Shown here: positions 36,536 through 45,296 of the stretch, in pieces
Layout: the number at the start of each line of letters is the position of its first letter
Numbering within the stretch: the stretch's first letter is position 1
NCBI RefSeq assembly: GCF_015207005.2
Contig: NZ_JADEXS020000001.1
Location: 3,100,001-3,164,000, forward strand
Source: Desmonostoc muscorum LEGE 12446
GTDB lineage: Bacteria > Cyanobacteriota > Cyanobacteriia > Cyanobacteriales > Nostocaceae
Direction of reading: 5' to 3'
Length of the DNA stretch: 64,000 bases
The notes under the pieces: generated by a model
What the model was told of the DNA's origin: nothing
The model's database searches: none
What the model saw: the letters and a program-made list of their open reading frames with translations, nothing else
Translations under genes and position numbers: made by a program

Positions 36536-37528
36536 TTAAAACAAAATCGTGTAACCTTGGTTTTGAGTATCTTTCTTGGTATAGGAAACACCATCAATCT
36601 TGAGTCCTTTGTCATCAAGAAGGGTAATCATGCCGCTATTATTGTCGAGTTGGATGCCGTCTTTACCCAAAGGCACTCTCAGTACTTCACCAGGATTAAT
36701 GATGCCACTAAGGCGTTGCTTGCGCTTAAGCCGATCCGCAAGTGCCCAATTACTCAACTCAACTTTATTAGGCGAGGTATTAATTAAAGATACTGTCTCC
36801 TTACCTATGTCGTCTCCCAGGGGATTCACTAAAGCAGCAATAATCCTAACCGCTGCTGTTGTCGGTGGTATTACTACATCTATTCTGTTGCCAGTGGTAT
36901 CGTCAGTATGGAAAGACTGGGACTGGAACGCTAAAAAGATGCCCACCCACTGATTCCGGGCTGGGTAGTGAATCAGCAGTCCGCCATCTTGCCAAACACC
37001 ATTATCTTTTTGAAATGAACCGGCGTTACCCTGGTTCATGTGGATGTCATGGATACCGTTACCAGGGAGAAAACCAAAATACTTGTCTTTAACATTCGGT
37101 TCCGGCCCAAACTTTTCACCAAAGGGGTAGAGAACTGCTTCTGGTGAAGCGATCGCCCGACCAATATATAATTCTAGTAACTCGTTGAGGTCGTTATCTG
37201 GACCTGGCACATTGTAGGGTAACGCTTTCATCTGAGTTGGATCGAATAAATTCGCCCGGATATAGTCTAAAGCCAGTCCTCCAGGTTTGCTTACCAACTC
37301 ATTAAAGCCAAAATCCAATTCCTCCAATTCCTTTGTGATGGGGTGAGAGAAATTTTCATCCACAAAATACAGCAGTTCTGAGGGACTTTCCTTTGATTTC
37401 ACATTAATGGCGATGCGATGCTTTTGCTTGTTGTCTGTCAGAAGCACTTCGTAATGGGGACTAGATCCTTCACCAAGCTTTCTATCTATAGCCCGACCTT
37501 TTAGAACACCATAATTTTTTAATGGCAT
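36536..37528 (-). CDS. DUF2278 protein with C-terminal lamin-tail-like domain
   Basis: A 330-residue soluble protein. The main part (about residues 1-215) is DUF2278: YGVLKGRAIDRKLGEGSSPHYEVL, GLALDYIRANLF, DIHMNQGNAGSF and WQDGGLLIHYP. The C-terminal 100 residues match a lamin-tail domain: SLINTSPNKVELSNWALADR, NPGEVLRVPLG and a final IDGVSYTKKD. GAGGAG eight bases before the ATG is a good ribosome-binding site. DUF2278 proteins are of unknown function; lamin-tail domains in bacteria often occur on secreted nucleases or surface proteins, but no signal peptide is visible. It is convergent with the phosphatase gene. Confidence 0.85.
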   Translation of the reverse strand: MPLKNYGVLKGRAIDRKLGEGSSPHYEVLLTDNKQKHRIAINVKSKESPSELLYFVDENFSHPITKELEELDFGFNELVSKPGGLALDYIRANLFDPTQMKALPYNVPGPDNDLNELLELYIGRAIASPEAVLYPFGEKFGPEPNVKDKYFGFLPGNGIHDIHMNQGNAGSFQKDNGVWQDGGLLIHYPARNQWVGIFLAFQSQSFHTDDTTGNRIDVVIPPTTAAVRIIAALVNPLGDDIGKETVSLINTSPNKVELSNWALADRLKRKQRLSGIINPGEVLRVPLGKDGIQLDNNSGMITLLDDKGLKIDGVSYTKKDTQNQGYTILF

Positions 37529-37818
37529 CTATTTCTCCTCAATTTCATACTGCACAAGACTACATTTAGGCAAATATTAGCTATTAGACATCTCAAATTT
37601 CAGCAATAACGACTGCATAATCTGTTTTTAGTTACTAAGGTAATTACAAACAAACTATGCGATCGCATTATCGATACTTGTATTAATTTCTAATAGCTAA
37701 CTCACACCAGACTTTCCGCAAAATCTAAAATTAAAAATGGTATTAAATGAGTGAACAGTTATCAGTACTTACTAATAACTGTTCACTGTTAAAGATATAT
37801 CTGTTGGTCGTTGGCAAA

Positions 37819-38499
37819 TTATGCAGTTTGTTCTGGTTCACTGGCTAAATTTTGTCCAATTTTTGGCTCGGTACCAGCAATTAGTCGTTCGATATTACTG
37901 CGGTGGCGGAAAATCACATAGAACCCACCAGCAATCCCAAACAGAATATAGGGTAAAGGTTGATGCAAAAGCAGCATGAAAATAGAAACAGCGATCGCAC
38001 CTACAATTGAACTCAAAGAAACAATCCGCGATATCGCTACGACAACGGCAAATATACCTGCTGTTGCTAAACCTACCTGCCAATTCATTGCCAACAAAAT
38101 CCCCAAACTAATAGCAACCGATTTACCGCCACTGAAGCCCAAAAAAATTGATTTACTATGTCCAAGGATGGCAGCTAAACCAACTAAAGTTAATACCCAC
38201 GGTTGCCACAGTTTTGCATCTACCGTTGGAGGGATATAATTTTGACTAGCGGCAAAATTGAACAACCAATAAACCAGAGCGATCGCTAATACTCCCTTCA
38301 AGGAATCAAGTACTAAAACGAATGCTCCTGGCCCTTTCCCCAAGGTTCTCAGCACATTCGTTGCCCCAGTGGAACCGGAACCAACTTCTCGAATATCAAT
38401 ACCTTTTAACTGCTTAACAGCAATGTACCCGGTGGGAAAGGAACCCAGTAGGTAAGCTACAAGTACAATTGCCCCGCACAGAGTTAACCAGATAGCCAT
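37819..38499 (-). CDS. plsY: Acyl-phosphate:glycerol-3-phosphate acyltransferase PlsY
   Basis: Integral membrane acyltransferase making lysophosphatidate from acyl-phosphate and glycerol-3-phosphate, the first step of phospholipid and glycolipid synthesis. The 226 residues have five membrane segments. The three PlsY motifs are visible: GSFPTGYI near residue 19, GSGSTGATNVLRTLGKG near 41, and GHSKSIFLGFSGGKSVA near 113. The short C-terminal tail is Glu/Gln-rich. It is followed upstream on the same strand by the DUF3086, DUF3119 and MlaE genes, an envelope-lipid neighbourhood. Confidence 0.95.
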   Translation of the reverse strand: MAIWLTLCGAIVLVAYLLGSFPTGYIAVKQLKGIDIREVGSGSTGATNVLRTLGKGPGAFVLVLDSLKGVLAIALVYWLFNFAASQNYIPPTVDAKLWQPWVLTLVGLAAILGHSKSIFLGFSGGKSVAISLGILLAMNWQVGLATAGIFAVVVAISRIVSLSSIVGAIAVSIFMLLLHQPLPYILFGIAGGFYVIFRHRSNIERLIAGTEPKIGQNLASEPEQTA

Positions 38500-38626
38500 A
38501 ATTAAGATTCAAAAATCCAAATAAATCTGGGTTGACACCATTTCTTCTTGAAGCTGCGCCTATAGAAATTACATCAATAAAGCGCAGTCTTACATAGATT
38601 TGGTATGCCCCATGCCTAATGACTAA

Positions 38627-39901
38627 TTAAAAGTCATCATCATAGTTTCTCACTGTTTTGGGGTCGGGGGCAAAGGCCAACCATAAAGGAAATTGCAGCA
38701 ACGACAAACTGATTTGATCTTCTGAATCGTCAATAATAATCAAAGGCAATTGATTGGCTTTTACCAATCGGTCTGCTTTCTGAGCCAGAGCTTCCGACGC
38801 CTCAAATAATACCACGCCTCGGTCTGGACCAAAATCTGGGCGACCGATTCCCAGACAGTCTTGCAAGCCGCGCCGCCATTCACCTAATCGCTCTGGTGTG
38901 TTAGCTAAAACTAAAGTACGGACGCGATCGCCATAGAGCTTGTGTAATATCGAAATTGCAGCTGAGGCAATCAGGATATTTTGCAAGCGACTACCCATTG
39001 TCCGCAAGCCACCCCGTCCTCCTTGGCTGAAAAACCAGTTGGAAACTCGTTCCGCGTGGACTGGCTCAAAGGTGCGGCGCAATTGCCAAGGGGGACCATA
39101 GTAATCTGGCTTATTTCGGTATTGGTCAATTAGGCGGCGAATTTGCTTTGTAGTATCTTGAAACTGTTGTTGGGCAAATTGTGGTGTTCCCGGCTGAGAT
39201 TCAGCTGGTTTAACCTCTTTGACAACTGGTTTTTCTCTTTCTACCACAGTTGGCGTCAGTTGCAGCTGCTCAGCAGCAGCGGCCAAATCCTGTAAGCTAC
39301 CTGTGAGATAGTCTTTAAAACCCTGCACTCGAATGGCTAAGTCTTGGGATGCTCCCGCAAAAGTGGTTCGCATCTCATTGCGGATACGTTCCTGACGGCG
39401 TTCTAGCTGTTCTATAGAAATTTGTAGAGCTTGTTTGCGTTGTTCTAACTGCACTAGCGATTCTTGTACGAGTCGTCCCAGAGAAGTTTGAGTTTCACTC
39501 AACTGTGTCTGAAGAATTTTGTATGAAGCTTGCAGGCTGGCTATTTCTTCCTTAAGAGCTGCTTCGGTGCTTTGCAACTCTGCCACTCGCTGCTGTGTTG
39601 TGGCGTATAGTAAACTATTTTCTGATTCTGATGTGTCTGACCCCAGTGCGGCAGTTTCCGGTTCCAACTGCTCCACAAACTCGCCATTGGAATTTTGTGT
39701 TGGCTCTGCTGTAGAATTTACCTCTTGTGTATTAGAGATAGTTGGCTCAAAAGTTGCTTGGTCTTGTGATGAGCTAACGGCTGCTGTTTCCACCGCTGAA
39801 TCAACAGATGGGTTTGTTGGATGTTCAACTCCATTGGTTTGTTCTTCTTCTGTCAACCACTCATCAATTGGTTCTGGGGTTTGAGATGCCTCTGGATTCA
39901 T
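38627..39901 (-). CDS. DUF3086 family protein
   Basis: A 424-residue cyanobacterial protein of unknown function. The N-terminal 100 residues are acidic, Ser/Thr/Glu-rich and probably disordered. A coiled coil follows (about 105-180, QQRVAELQSTEAALKEEIASL). The C-terminal half is the conserved DUF3086 domain: IRRLIDQYRNKPDYYGPPWQLRRTFEPVH, GGRGGLRTMGSRLQNILIASA and LIIIDDSEDQISLSLLQFPLW. The frame extends two codons upstream to a TTG, but the ATG at 39901 starts MNPEASQTPEP and is preferred. It shares orientation with PlsY and the MlaE block. No enzyme motif was recognised. Confidence 0.87.
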   Translation of the reverse strand: MNPEASQTPEPIDEWLTEEEQTNGVEHPTNPSVDSAVETAAVSSSQDQATFEPTISNTQEVNSTAEPTQNSNGEFVEQLEPETAALGSDTSESENSLLYATTQQRVAELQSTEAALKEEIASLQASYKILQTQLSETQTSLGRLVQESLVQLEQRKQALQISIEQLERRQERIRNEMRTTFAGASQDLAIRVQGFKDYLTGSLQDLAAAAEQLQLTPTVVEREKPVVKEVKPAESQPGTPQFAQQQFQDTTKQIRRLIDQYRNKPDYYGPPWQLRRTFEPVHAERVSNWFFSQGGRGGLRTMGSRLQNILIASAAISILHKLYGDRVRTLVLANTPERLGEWRRGLQDCLGIGRPDFGPDRGVVLFEASEALAQKADRLVKANQLPLIIIDDSEDQISLSLLQFPLWLAFAPDPKTVRNYDDDF

Positions 39902-40095
39902 AAACAATAGTGTAATTCCTATGATGCGAATAAATAGCTTTCAGAAATATTACAATTAACAAGCTTTCAAAGTCCTAAATTTCTACAGGTACTCAATTTT
40001 GGTTTTTGAGTATAGATTAGAACTATTTGCCATTCCGGGATAAATTTGAGCGGCGGCTTGTACCGCTCAAATCTTCAGTGCCTCAAGACTTAGTA

Positions 40096-40482
40096 CTAAA
40101 TACGTGGACAACGTTGTTCTAAGCAAGTTTTCAAGGTGTTGGGGTCAAATAAAATCGGCAAAAAGTGAATGCTTTTAACTTCTTTAAAGTAAAACAGGAT
40201 GGGGACTTTATTCCAGAAGATACGCCAATTTTGCCATTCCTGGTACGGAAAACGTCGAATCAATTTTTCGCCCCTGTAAAGATCTAAGTCGGTGGCGGTA
40301 AATTGCAAGCGCAGCGTTAATGTCTGAAACATGAGGAATAAGCCAAACAGCATCAAAACAAAGCCTATCCACGGTTGTAAGAATATTAGTGGAATAGCAG
40401 TAATCACCAACACCACAGGTATATTGTAACTAGGCTTGAGTTCCACAGTTGCAGTTGAGTTAGGAGCAAATGAACTGGTCAC
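40096..40482 (-). CDS. DUF3119 family membrane protein
   Basis: A 128-residue protein with one hydrophobic hairpin (about residues 20-55) followed by a soluble part rich in aromatic residues: LQFTATDLDLYRGEKLIRRFPYQEWQNWRIFWNKVPILFYF. This resembles a small PH-like or bacterial-PH fold on a membrane anchor, the DUF3119 pattern of cyanobacteria and chloroplasts. It lies between the DUF3086 gene and the MlaE permease on the same strand. A role in envelope lipid handling is inference from this placement. Confidence 0.85.
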   Translation of the reverse strand: MTSSFAPNSTATVELKPSYNIPVVLVITAIPLIFLQPWIGFVLMLFGLFLMFQTLTLRLQFTATDLDLYRGEKLIRRFPYQEWQNWRIFWNKVPILFYFKEVKSIHFLPILFDPNTLKTCLEQRCPRI

Positions 40483-40522
40483 AGTCTTAAATCCTGCTTT
40501 GTTAGTACATATCTCTCCATTT

Positions 40523-40620
40523 TAGGAGTCAGGAGTTAGAAGTTAGGAGTTAGAAGTTAGGAGTTAGAAGTTAGGAGTTAGAAGTTTTAACTCATAACTC
40601 ATAACTCATAACTCATAACT
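40523..40620. repeat. GGAGTTA / GAAGTTA and AACTCAT heptamers
   Basis: About eight 7-base units (AGGAGTT or AGAAGTT phases) are followed by four AACTCAT units, partly complementary. It lies between the DUF3119 and MlaE genes. Confidence 0.85.
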
Positions 40621-40628
40621 CCCAATTC

Positions 40629-41426
40629 TTAGAGTCCTTGCAGGAATCCACTGCCAGTCCCCTGAAACATTAACCAAGAAAGAAAAAAGTTGCTCACAAA
40701 GATAATCAGCAAGGCAGTCACAACAGCAGTTGTGGTTGACTGTCCTACACCTTTAGCTCCTCCTGTTGTTGTCAAGCCCCAACTGCAACCAATTACAGCG
40801 ATGAGAATACCAAAGCAGCACGCTTTGATCATGGCGCTAAAAATATCCCAAAGACCAAGAAAGTCACGGGCTGAGTCTAGAAAGACTGTATCAGATAGGT
40901 TGTAAATATTTGTCGCAATTATCAATCCCCCCAACATCCCTGTGACCAATGACAGCAGGGTTAAAATTGGCAGCATTAAGAAACAAGCAATAACGCGGGG
41001 GATGACTAGGTAATCGATTGGATCTGTTCTTAGCATCAACATAGCATCGATTTGTTCTGTCACCCGCATGGTACCTATTTCTGCTGCAAAAGCAGAACCG
41101 ACTCGCCCCGCCAAAATCACTGCTGTTAAGACGGGAGAGAGTTCTCGTGTCAAAGCTAGGGAAAGCACTCCGCCGATAATGTTTCCTGCACCAAAGTTAA
41201 TAAACTCTCGCGCTACCTGAATGGTAAACACCGCGCCGACGAAAATAGCCGTTAATAAAGCAATAAATAGGGAATCCGGCCCAACTGCTGCCATTTGCTC
41301 TAAAGTGTTGCGCCGATGGATTTTGCCCCTCAATAGGTGAACTAGTACTTGCCCACCCAAAAAAATCGCCGCCAGCAACCGCTGACTCCATTCTCCTAAA
41401 CTGGATTTGGATGTAGTCTGGTTCAA
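40629..41426 (-). CDS. mlaE: MlaE-family lipid ABC transporter permease
   Basis: Membrane permease of the Mla/TGD lipid-transport type, 265 residues with five or six membrane segments. Family features: the N-terminal amphipathic helix before HLLRGKIHRRNTLEQMAAVGPDSL, the strongly conserved LALTRELSPVLTAVILAGRVGSAFAAEIGTM near residue 90, TEQIDAMLMLRTDPIDYLVIPR, and GCSWGLTTTGGAKGVGQSTT near 215. In chloroplasts the orthologue is TGD1, which moves lipids between envelope membranes. The ATPase and MlaD partners are not in this window. Confidence 0.92.
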   Translation of the reverse strand: MNQTTSKSSLGEWSQRLLAAIFLGGQVLVHLLRGKIHRRNTLEQMAAVGPDSLFIALLTAIFVGAVFTIQVAREFINFGAGNIIGGVLSLALTRELSPVLTAVILAGRVGSAFAAEIGTMRVTEQIDAMLMLRTDPIDYLVIPRVIACFLMLPILTLLSLVTGMLGGLIIATNIYNLSDTVFLDSARDFLGLWDIFSAMIKACCFGILIAVIGCSWGLTTTGGAKGVGQSTTTAVVTALLIIFVSNFFLSWLMFQGTGSGFLQGL

Positions 41427-41473
41427 TGTTCTGTAGCTAACTCGGTAACTGCCTTAAGAATAGCGGAAGTCAT

Positions 41474-41646
41474 GGGGAATGGGGAATGGGGAATGGGGAG
41501 TGGGGAATGGGGAATGGGGAATGGGGAATGGGGAATGGGCAGTGGGGAGCAGAGGGGAAAAATTTACTGCAACTTCCCCTGCTCCCCTCATCTCCCTCAT
41601 CTCCCTCATCTCCCTCATCTCCCTCATCTCCCCCACTCCCCACTCT
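41474..41646. repeat. GGGGAAT heptamer array followed by 9-bp CTCATCTCC array
   Basis: Eleven 7-base units, mainly GGGGAAT, run from 41474 to 41550. Five perfect 9-base units of CTCATCTCC (in the phase CCTCATCTC) occupy 41587-41631, the complement of the unit after nusB. Open frames crossing this array on both strands are artefacts of the repeats. Confidence 0.93.
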
Positions 41647-41946
41647 CCAAACAAAGCCGAATATTAACTTACTTTAAAGATGTTCTCAGAAAATAAAGCT
41701 GGTATTAAAGGTGTTGCTCAGGAATAAATAGGTGGTAACTTCGGCTGTAACCTTTATTTGACAAGTATTTTGTAAATTTAAGTCGTTTTTAACATCCCCA
41801 GCATGTGGCGTAACTGGTAGCGGTTTCTTTTAATGAAAACTTAAGATTTTTGACAGATTGTCAGCTCTGAAGCGATCGCACGTATTGTAGAAAATGACAA
41901 ACCGCTATCTAGCTGTTGTCATCTTCACTCATGGAGTTTGTCTTCA

Positions 41947-42243
41947 ATGACTATTTTCACTAACTTTCTCCGCTCCCTGTTACTGACGATCGTTTTTAGT
42001 TTTGTCGCTCCCATGTTGCTAGTGGGTGGGGCGTTGCTGTTTTTATTCCTGATTGGTCACTTCCCAGGCTTACAAGAATTAACTGAGGCGATCGCTACTG
42101 GTATCGTCCATTTTCTGGCTACCTTTGGCAGTGGAACTCCTCTACGTGGATTATTTGTAATCAGCTTGACCTGTACTTTTGTCGGGACACTGTTTGACAT
42201 TTACGTTTGTTATCGGTGTCAAATTTTACGAATCGATTCTTAA
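41947..42243 (+). CDS. Small conserved membrane protein of unknown function
   Basis: A 98-residue protein with hydrophobic segments at about residues 10-40 and 68-90, joined by a short segment containing LQELTEAIATGIVHFLATFGSG, and a cysteine-containing basic end (DIYVCYRCQILRIDS). The ATG at 41947 is preferred to the TTG at 41938, because GGAG at 41932 is 11 bases before the ATG but only two before the TTG. No family was recognised. It is alone between repeat DNA and a long intergenic region. Confidence 0.65.
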   Translation: MTIFTNFLRSLLLTIVFSFVAPMLLVGGALLFLFLIGHFPGLQELTEAIATGIVHFLATFGSGTPLRGLFVISLTCTFVGTLFDIYVCYRCQILRIDS

Positions 42244-42779
42244 ATAGTGAAAATAGCTTTGCTCAGACACTCATGGGCTGTACAAAACACCAAAAAGTGA
42301 TGTTTCCCGAAGTGAAAATACTACTGGTCTTAACCTCCATAGCGATTAGTCTTGTTCAACAATTTTTTTATTAGTTAAAATCACCGCCAAAATTATTAAT
42401 TCAATACTTATTAGTTATTAGTTATTCATTACTAATAACTAGTGCATCTGTGCCCATGAAAAAACTGATTATTCAGAGTCCAAAAATATACAACACCAAA
42501 TATTTTGAGATTTTTAATTCTTGAAAATTCTGAACATAGCCTTCCTCAATTATCACACTGGGCGCTAAACTAGAGCTTGGTATTTTATATTAGCCACAAT
42601 CTTCAATAACTTGATTAGCATCCACCGAAAATGTCACATAAAAGTGTCTGCAAAATATAAAAAATTTCTTAAAATTATCAGGAAAACCATGCCTGCTTAT
42701 GTTTCTTAACAGAACAAAGGAGGTCGTTTAGCCGCTGAGCATCTTATATTAAGTTTATTACGAGGTATGTTGACAACTC
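42244..42779. other. Intergenic region upstream of sppA
   Basis: 536 AT-rich bases without a gene. TTATTAGTTATTAG heptamers occur near 42408-42424. AAAGGAGG at 42716 is followed by no usable frame; GAGG at 42762 may serve sppA. Confidence 0.5.
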
Positions 42780-43601
42780 ATGGTTTGGCCGTTTAAGCCC
42801 AAGTTTAAGAAACAAATTGCGCGGATTGAAATTACTGGCGCGATCGCCGGTGCTACTCGCAAACGCGTCTTAGAAGCCCTGAAAACTGTAGAAGAAAAAA
42901 AGTTTCCGGCTTTATTACTGCGTATCGATAGCCCTGGGGGTACAGTCGGAGATTCTCAAGAAATCTACAGTGCCCTAAAGCGTTTGCGCGAAAAAATTAA
43001 AATCGTTGCCAGCTTTGGCAATATTTCAGCTTCTGGAGGTGTCTACATCGGTATGGGAGCCGAACACATCATAGCTAACCCAGGTACGATTACAGGTAGT
43101 ATTGGTGTGATTCTGCGTGGGAACAACTTGGAACGCTTGTTAGAAAAAATTGGCGTTTCTTTCAAGGTAATTAAGTCTGGCCCTTACAAAGACATTTTGG
43201 CTTTTGACCGAGAACTGACTCAACCAGAAGCAAACATTCTCCAAGAGTTGATTGACACAAGTTATCAGCAGTTTGTCCAAACGGTAGCAGATGGCCGTTC
43301 TTTGGCGGTAGAAACCGTCAGAAGTTTCGCTGATGGGCGAATTTTTACTGGACAGCAAGCCCTAGAATTAGGTATTGTAGACCGCTTGGGTACAGAAGAA
43401 GATGCCCGCCGTTGGACAGCAGAACTAGTCGGTCTCGATCCAGAAAAAACTCTGTGTTATACCCTAGAAGAACGTAAACCCTTATTGAGTCGCGTTCTAC
43501 CAGGGAGTCGCCAGGGTTCATCTGGAATTCGATCTGGAATTGATTGGCTCGAATTTGAAATGTCTACTAGTGGCTTACCTTTGTGGTTGTATCGACCCTA
43601 G
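42780..43601 (+). CDS. sppA: Signal peptide peptidase SppA (short form)
   Basis: Serine protease that degrades cleaved signal peptides, here the single-domain form of 273 residues. Motifs: LLLRIDSPGGTVGDSQEIYSAL near residue 45, the nucleophile segment NISASGGVYIGMGA near 81-94, GTITGSIGVI near 105, and the general-base lysine in SGPYKDILAFDREL near 137. FADGRIFTGQQALELGIVDRLG is also diagnostic. No membrane anchor or signal peptide is visible at the N-terminus (VWPFKPKFKKQIARIEI), so it may act from the cytoplasmic or thylakoid side. Chorismate mutase follows on the same strand. Confidence 0.93.
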   Translation: MVWPFKPKFKKQIARIEITGAIAGATRKRVLEALKTVEEKKFPALLLRIDSPGGTVGDSQEIYSALKRLREKIKIVASFGNISASGGVYIGMGAEHIIANPGTITGSIGVILRGNNLERLLEKIGVSFKVIKSGPYKDILAFDRELTQPEANILQELIDTSYQQFVQTVADGRSLAVETVRSFADGRIFTGQQALELGIVDRLGTEEDARRWTAELVGLDPEKTLCYTLEERKPLLSRVLPGSRQGSSGIRSGIDWLEFEMSTSGLPLWLYRP

Positions 43602-43605
43602 CTTG

Positions 43606-43679
43606 AGTTAGGAGTTAGGAGTGAGATGTTGAGAGTTTTAACTCCTAACCTCTAACTCCTAACTTCTAACTCCTAACTT
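43606..43679. repeat. GAGTTAG / CTAACTC complementary heptamers
   Basis: GAGTTAGGAGTTAGGAGT is followed after 15 bases by five TAACTCC or TAACTTC units. The arms are complementary and could fold into a hairpin after the sppA stop. Confidence 0.85.
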
Positions 43680-43703
43680 TTTTGTTTTAAGGAGGATTTT
43701 CGC

Positions 43704-44117
43704 GTGGAGTGGCAAATGCGGGCTATTCGCGGGGCAACAACAGTTGCCGAAAATACTGTTGAGGCAATGCAACAAGTCGTCACAGAATTACTGGATGAAC
43801 TAGAAAACCGGAATCAATTCCAGCCCAGGGATATTATTAGTGTGACTTTTTCAGTGACACGCGATTTAGATGCTATTTTTCCAGCTGCGATCGCCAGAGC
43901 GCGTCCTGGCTGGGATAATGTGGCAATGTTAGATGTACAGCAAATGTACGTTGAAGGCAGTTTGCAGCGCTGTATCCGCTTCTTAATCCATGCCTATCTG
44001 CCAGCCTCCGCCTCAATTCATCATATTTATTTACGCAACGCCGCCAGCTTGCGTCCTGACTGGAGTTTGCCACAGCCCTTACAAGCATCACAGCCAGCAG
44101 TTAAGTCAAAAGTGTAA
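43704..44117 (+). CDS. aroH: Chorismate mutase, AroH type
   Basis: Converts chorismate to prephenate for phenylalanine and tyrosine. The 137-residue protein is of the trimeric AroH (Bacillus) type: MRAIRGATTVAENT near the N-terminus carries the substrate-binding arginine, then SVTFSVTRDLDAIFPAAIARARPGWDNVAMLDVQQM and the LQRCIRFLIHAY motif. The start is GTG at 43704 with AAGGAGG eight bases upstream. In the VEGSL region the sequence reads MYVEGSLQRCIR, as in other AroH enzymes. It stands alone after sppA. Confidence 0.93.
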   Translation: MEWQMRAIRGATTVAENTVEAMQQVVTELLDELENRNQFQPRDIISVTFSVTRDLDAIFPAAIARARPGWDNVAMLDVQQMYVEGSLQRCIRFLIHAYLPASASIHHIYLRNAASLRPDWSLPQPLQASQPAVKSKV

Positions 44118-44293
44118 ATTATTTAGATAAATTTATGTAAAAAGAAATTGAATAAACTATTGCAGCGGCGATCAAACTGCTGAACTTGCTGTTATTAGTG
44201 GGAAAATATTACTAGCTTCTCTTTGTGATTTGCGATCATTGGTAAGGCGATCGCACTCAAAATTTAGATATTGAGTTATCGGGGTAGTTGGTA

Positions 44294-44818
44294 ATGATTG
44301 TCCCATTCTATTTAGGGGAACAACCAGACTCAGAAGGTCGGACGATTGCCGAAATATGGGCTTGGGATTTTGAAGAATTAGAGTACGTCCACAATTATAT
44401 TCAGTGGTTGTTTCCTTTGCCTGAGCGAAGTGCATTCAATCCTCATGCTCCCATTGTTGATGAGGAAGTAATTCAATTATTTCATAGCAACCAACGCCTA
44501 CGTCAAAATTTGCTGCGTTCCTTTACAGTCATGCTTCAGTTTTATGGGTTGCAATGCCAGGAAAGTGAGGAAGGAAAAATAATTATCAGCAAGTCAGAAG
44601 ACTATGCAAACCGTAAACATGAATGGGTCGGTATATTTAACCACAATTATCTTCGCATCACCCGGATTTTAAAGTGCTTGATGGCTTTAGGATTGGAGAA
44701 TGAAGCCCAAGCATTTTATAAGTGCTTGCAGCAAATCTACCATGAGGATAGCAATCAGATTGGATCTGAAACATTTCAGTATTGGACAATTGCAGTCAAA
44801 GAGAATGGGAGGATTTAA
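44294..44818 (+). CDS. Opioid growth factor receptor (OGFr) conserved-region protein
   Basis: A 174-residue soluble protein matching the OGFr N-terminal domain, named from vertebrates but present in bacteria. Diagnostic pieces: GRTIAEIWAWDFEELEYVHNYIQWLFPLPE near residue 17, PIVDEEVIQLFHSNQRLRQNLLRSF near 55, and NHNYLRITRILKCLMALGLENEAQAFYKCL near 115. The start is the ATG at 44294; an in-frame TTG lies two codons upstream. Bacterial members have no known function and no catalytic residues can be named. It follows aroH and is next to a decayed gene pair. Confidence 0.85.
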   Translation: MIVPFYLGEQPDSEGRTIAEIWAWDFEELEYVHNYIQWLFPLPERSAFNPHAPIVDEEVIQLFHSNQRLRQNLLRSFTVMLQFYGLQCQESEEGKIIISKSEDYANRKHEWVGIFNHNYLRITRILKCLMALGLENEAQAFYKCLQQIYHEDSNQIGSETFQYWTIAVKENGRI

Positions 44819-45098
44819 AAAGTAAAAAGATAATCCTCATAATATAAATCGTGTAGCGCTGCTTTTGGGAGCTTTGTAGTCTGGAGACATGATTAACCCT
44901 CTTTTATCACTTTCGGGAGAGAATAATCTGGAATGCTTACAGCATAAGACTTTTACCAAAAACCATGATTCAAACCATTGTGTTAGAAAATAAACGCTCA
45001 AATGCCCGTTCTATCTACAGTTCAAAATTTGGCTTTGATTTTTATTTTCCCAGAGTGACAAAACAGGGTTAAGATGTACTGTTTTTTGAAGCCACACT

Positions 45099-45284
45099 TC
45101 ACCAGGTTTCCGGTTCATCAATTAAATCTAATACTTCTTGTTCAACCACTCTCGAATGAGGAATATCTAGAGCATCCCAATCTGCCAGTTCAATAATCTC
45201 TGCAAGGTATTACCGCACTTGTTGAGCAATTTCAGGTTGCCATTGACGTAGTTTTGTCTCGAGTTCTTGGACTAAAGCATCCAT
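45099..45284 (-). pseudogene. Small antitoxin-like gene broken by one in-frame stop
   Basis: From the ATG at 45284 the frame reads MDALVQELETKLRQWQPEIA and QQVR, then TAA, then continues YLAEIIELADWDALDI to a final TGA at 45099. The whole is about 61 codons and otherwise intact, so one nonsense change (probably CAA to TAA) inactivated it. The pattern resembles small cyanobacterial proteins seen beside toxin-antitoxin-type partners; the family was not identified. It starts 12 bases after the broken gene at 45297-45662. The 280 bases between it and 44818 hold no convincing gene. Confidence 0.6.
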
Positions 45285-45296
45285 TTCAAGCTTCTT

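Noticed and set aside
41454..41696. Several overlapping frames on both strands in the GGGGAAT/CTCATCTCC arrays
   Set aside because: Low-complexity translation from tandem repeats, no ribosome-binding site, all reading phases open.
44965..45072. 35-codon plus-strand frame starting MIQTIVLENKRSN
   Set aside because: Too short, no ribosome-binding site and no family; may be a relic but cannot be supported.
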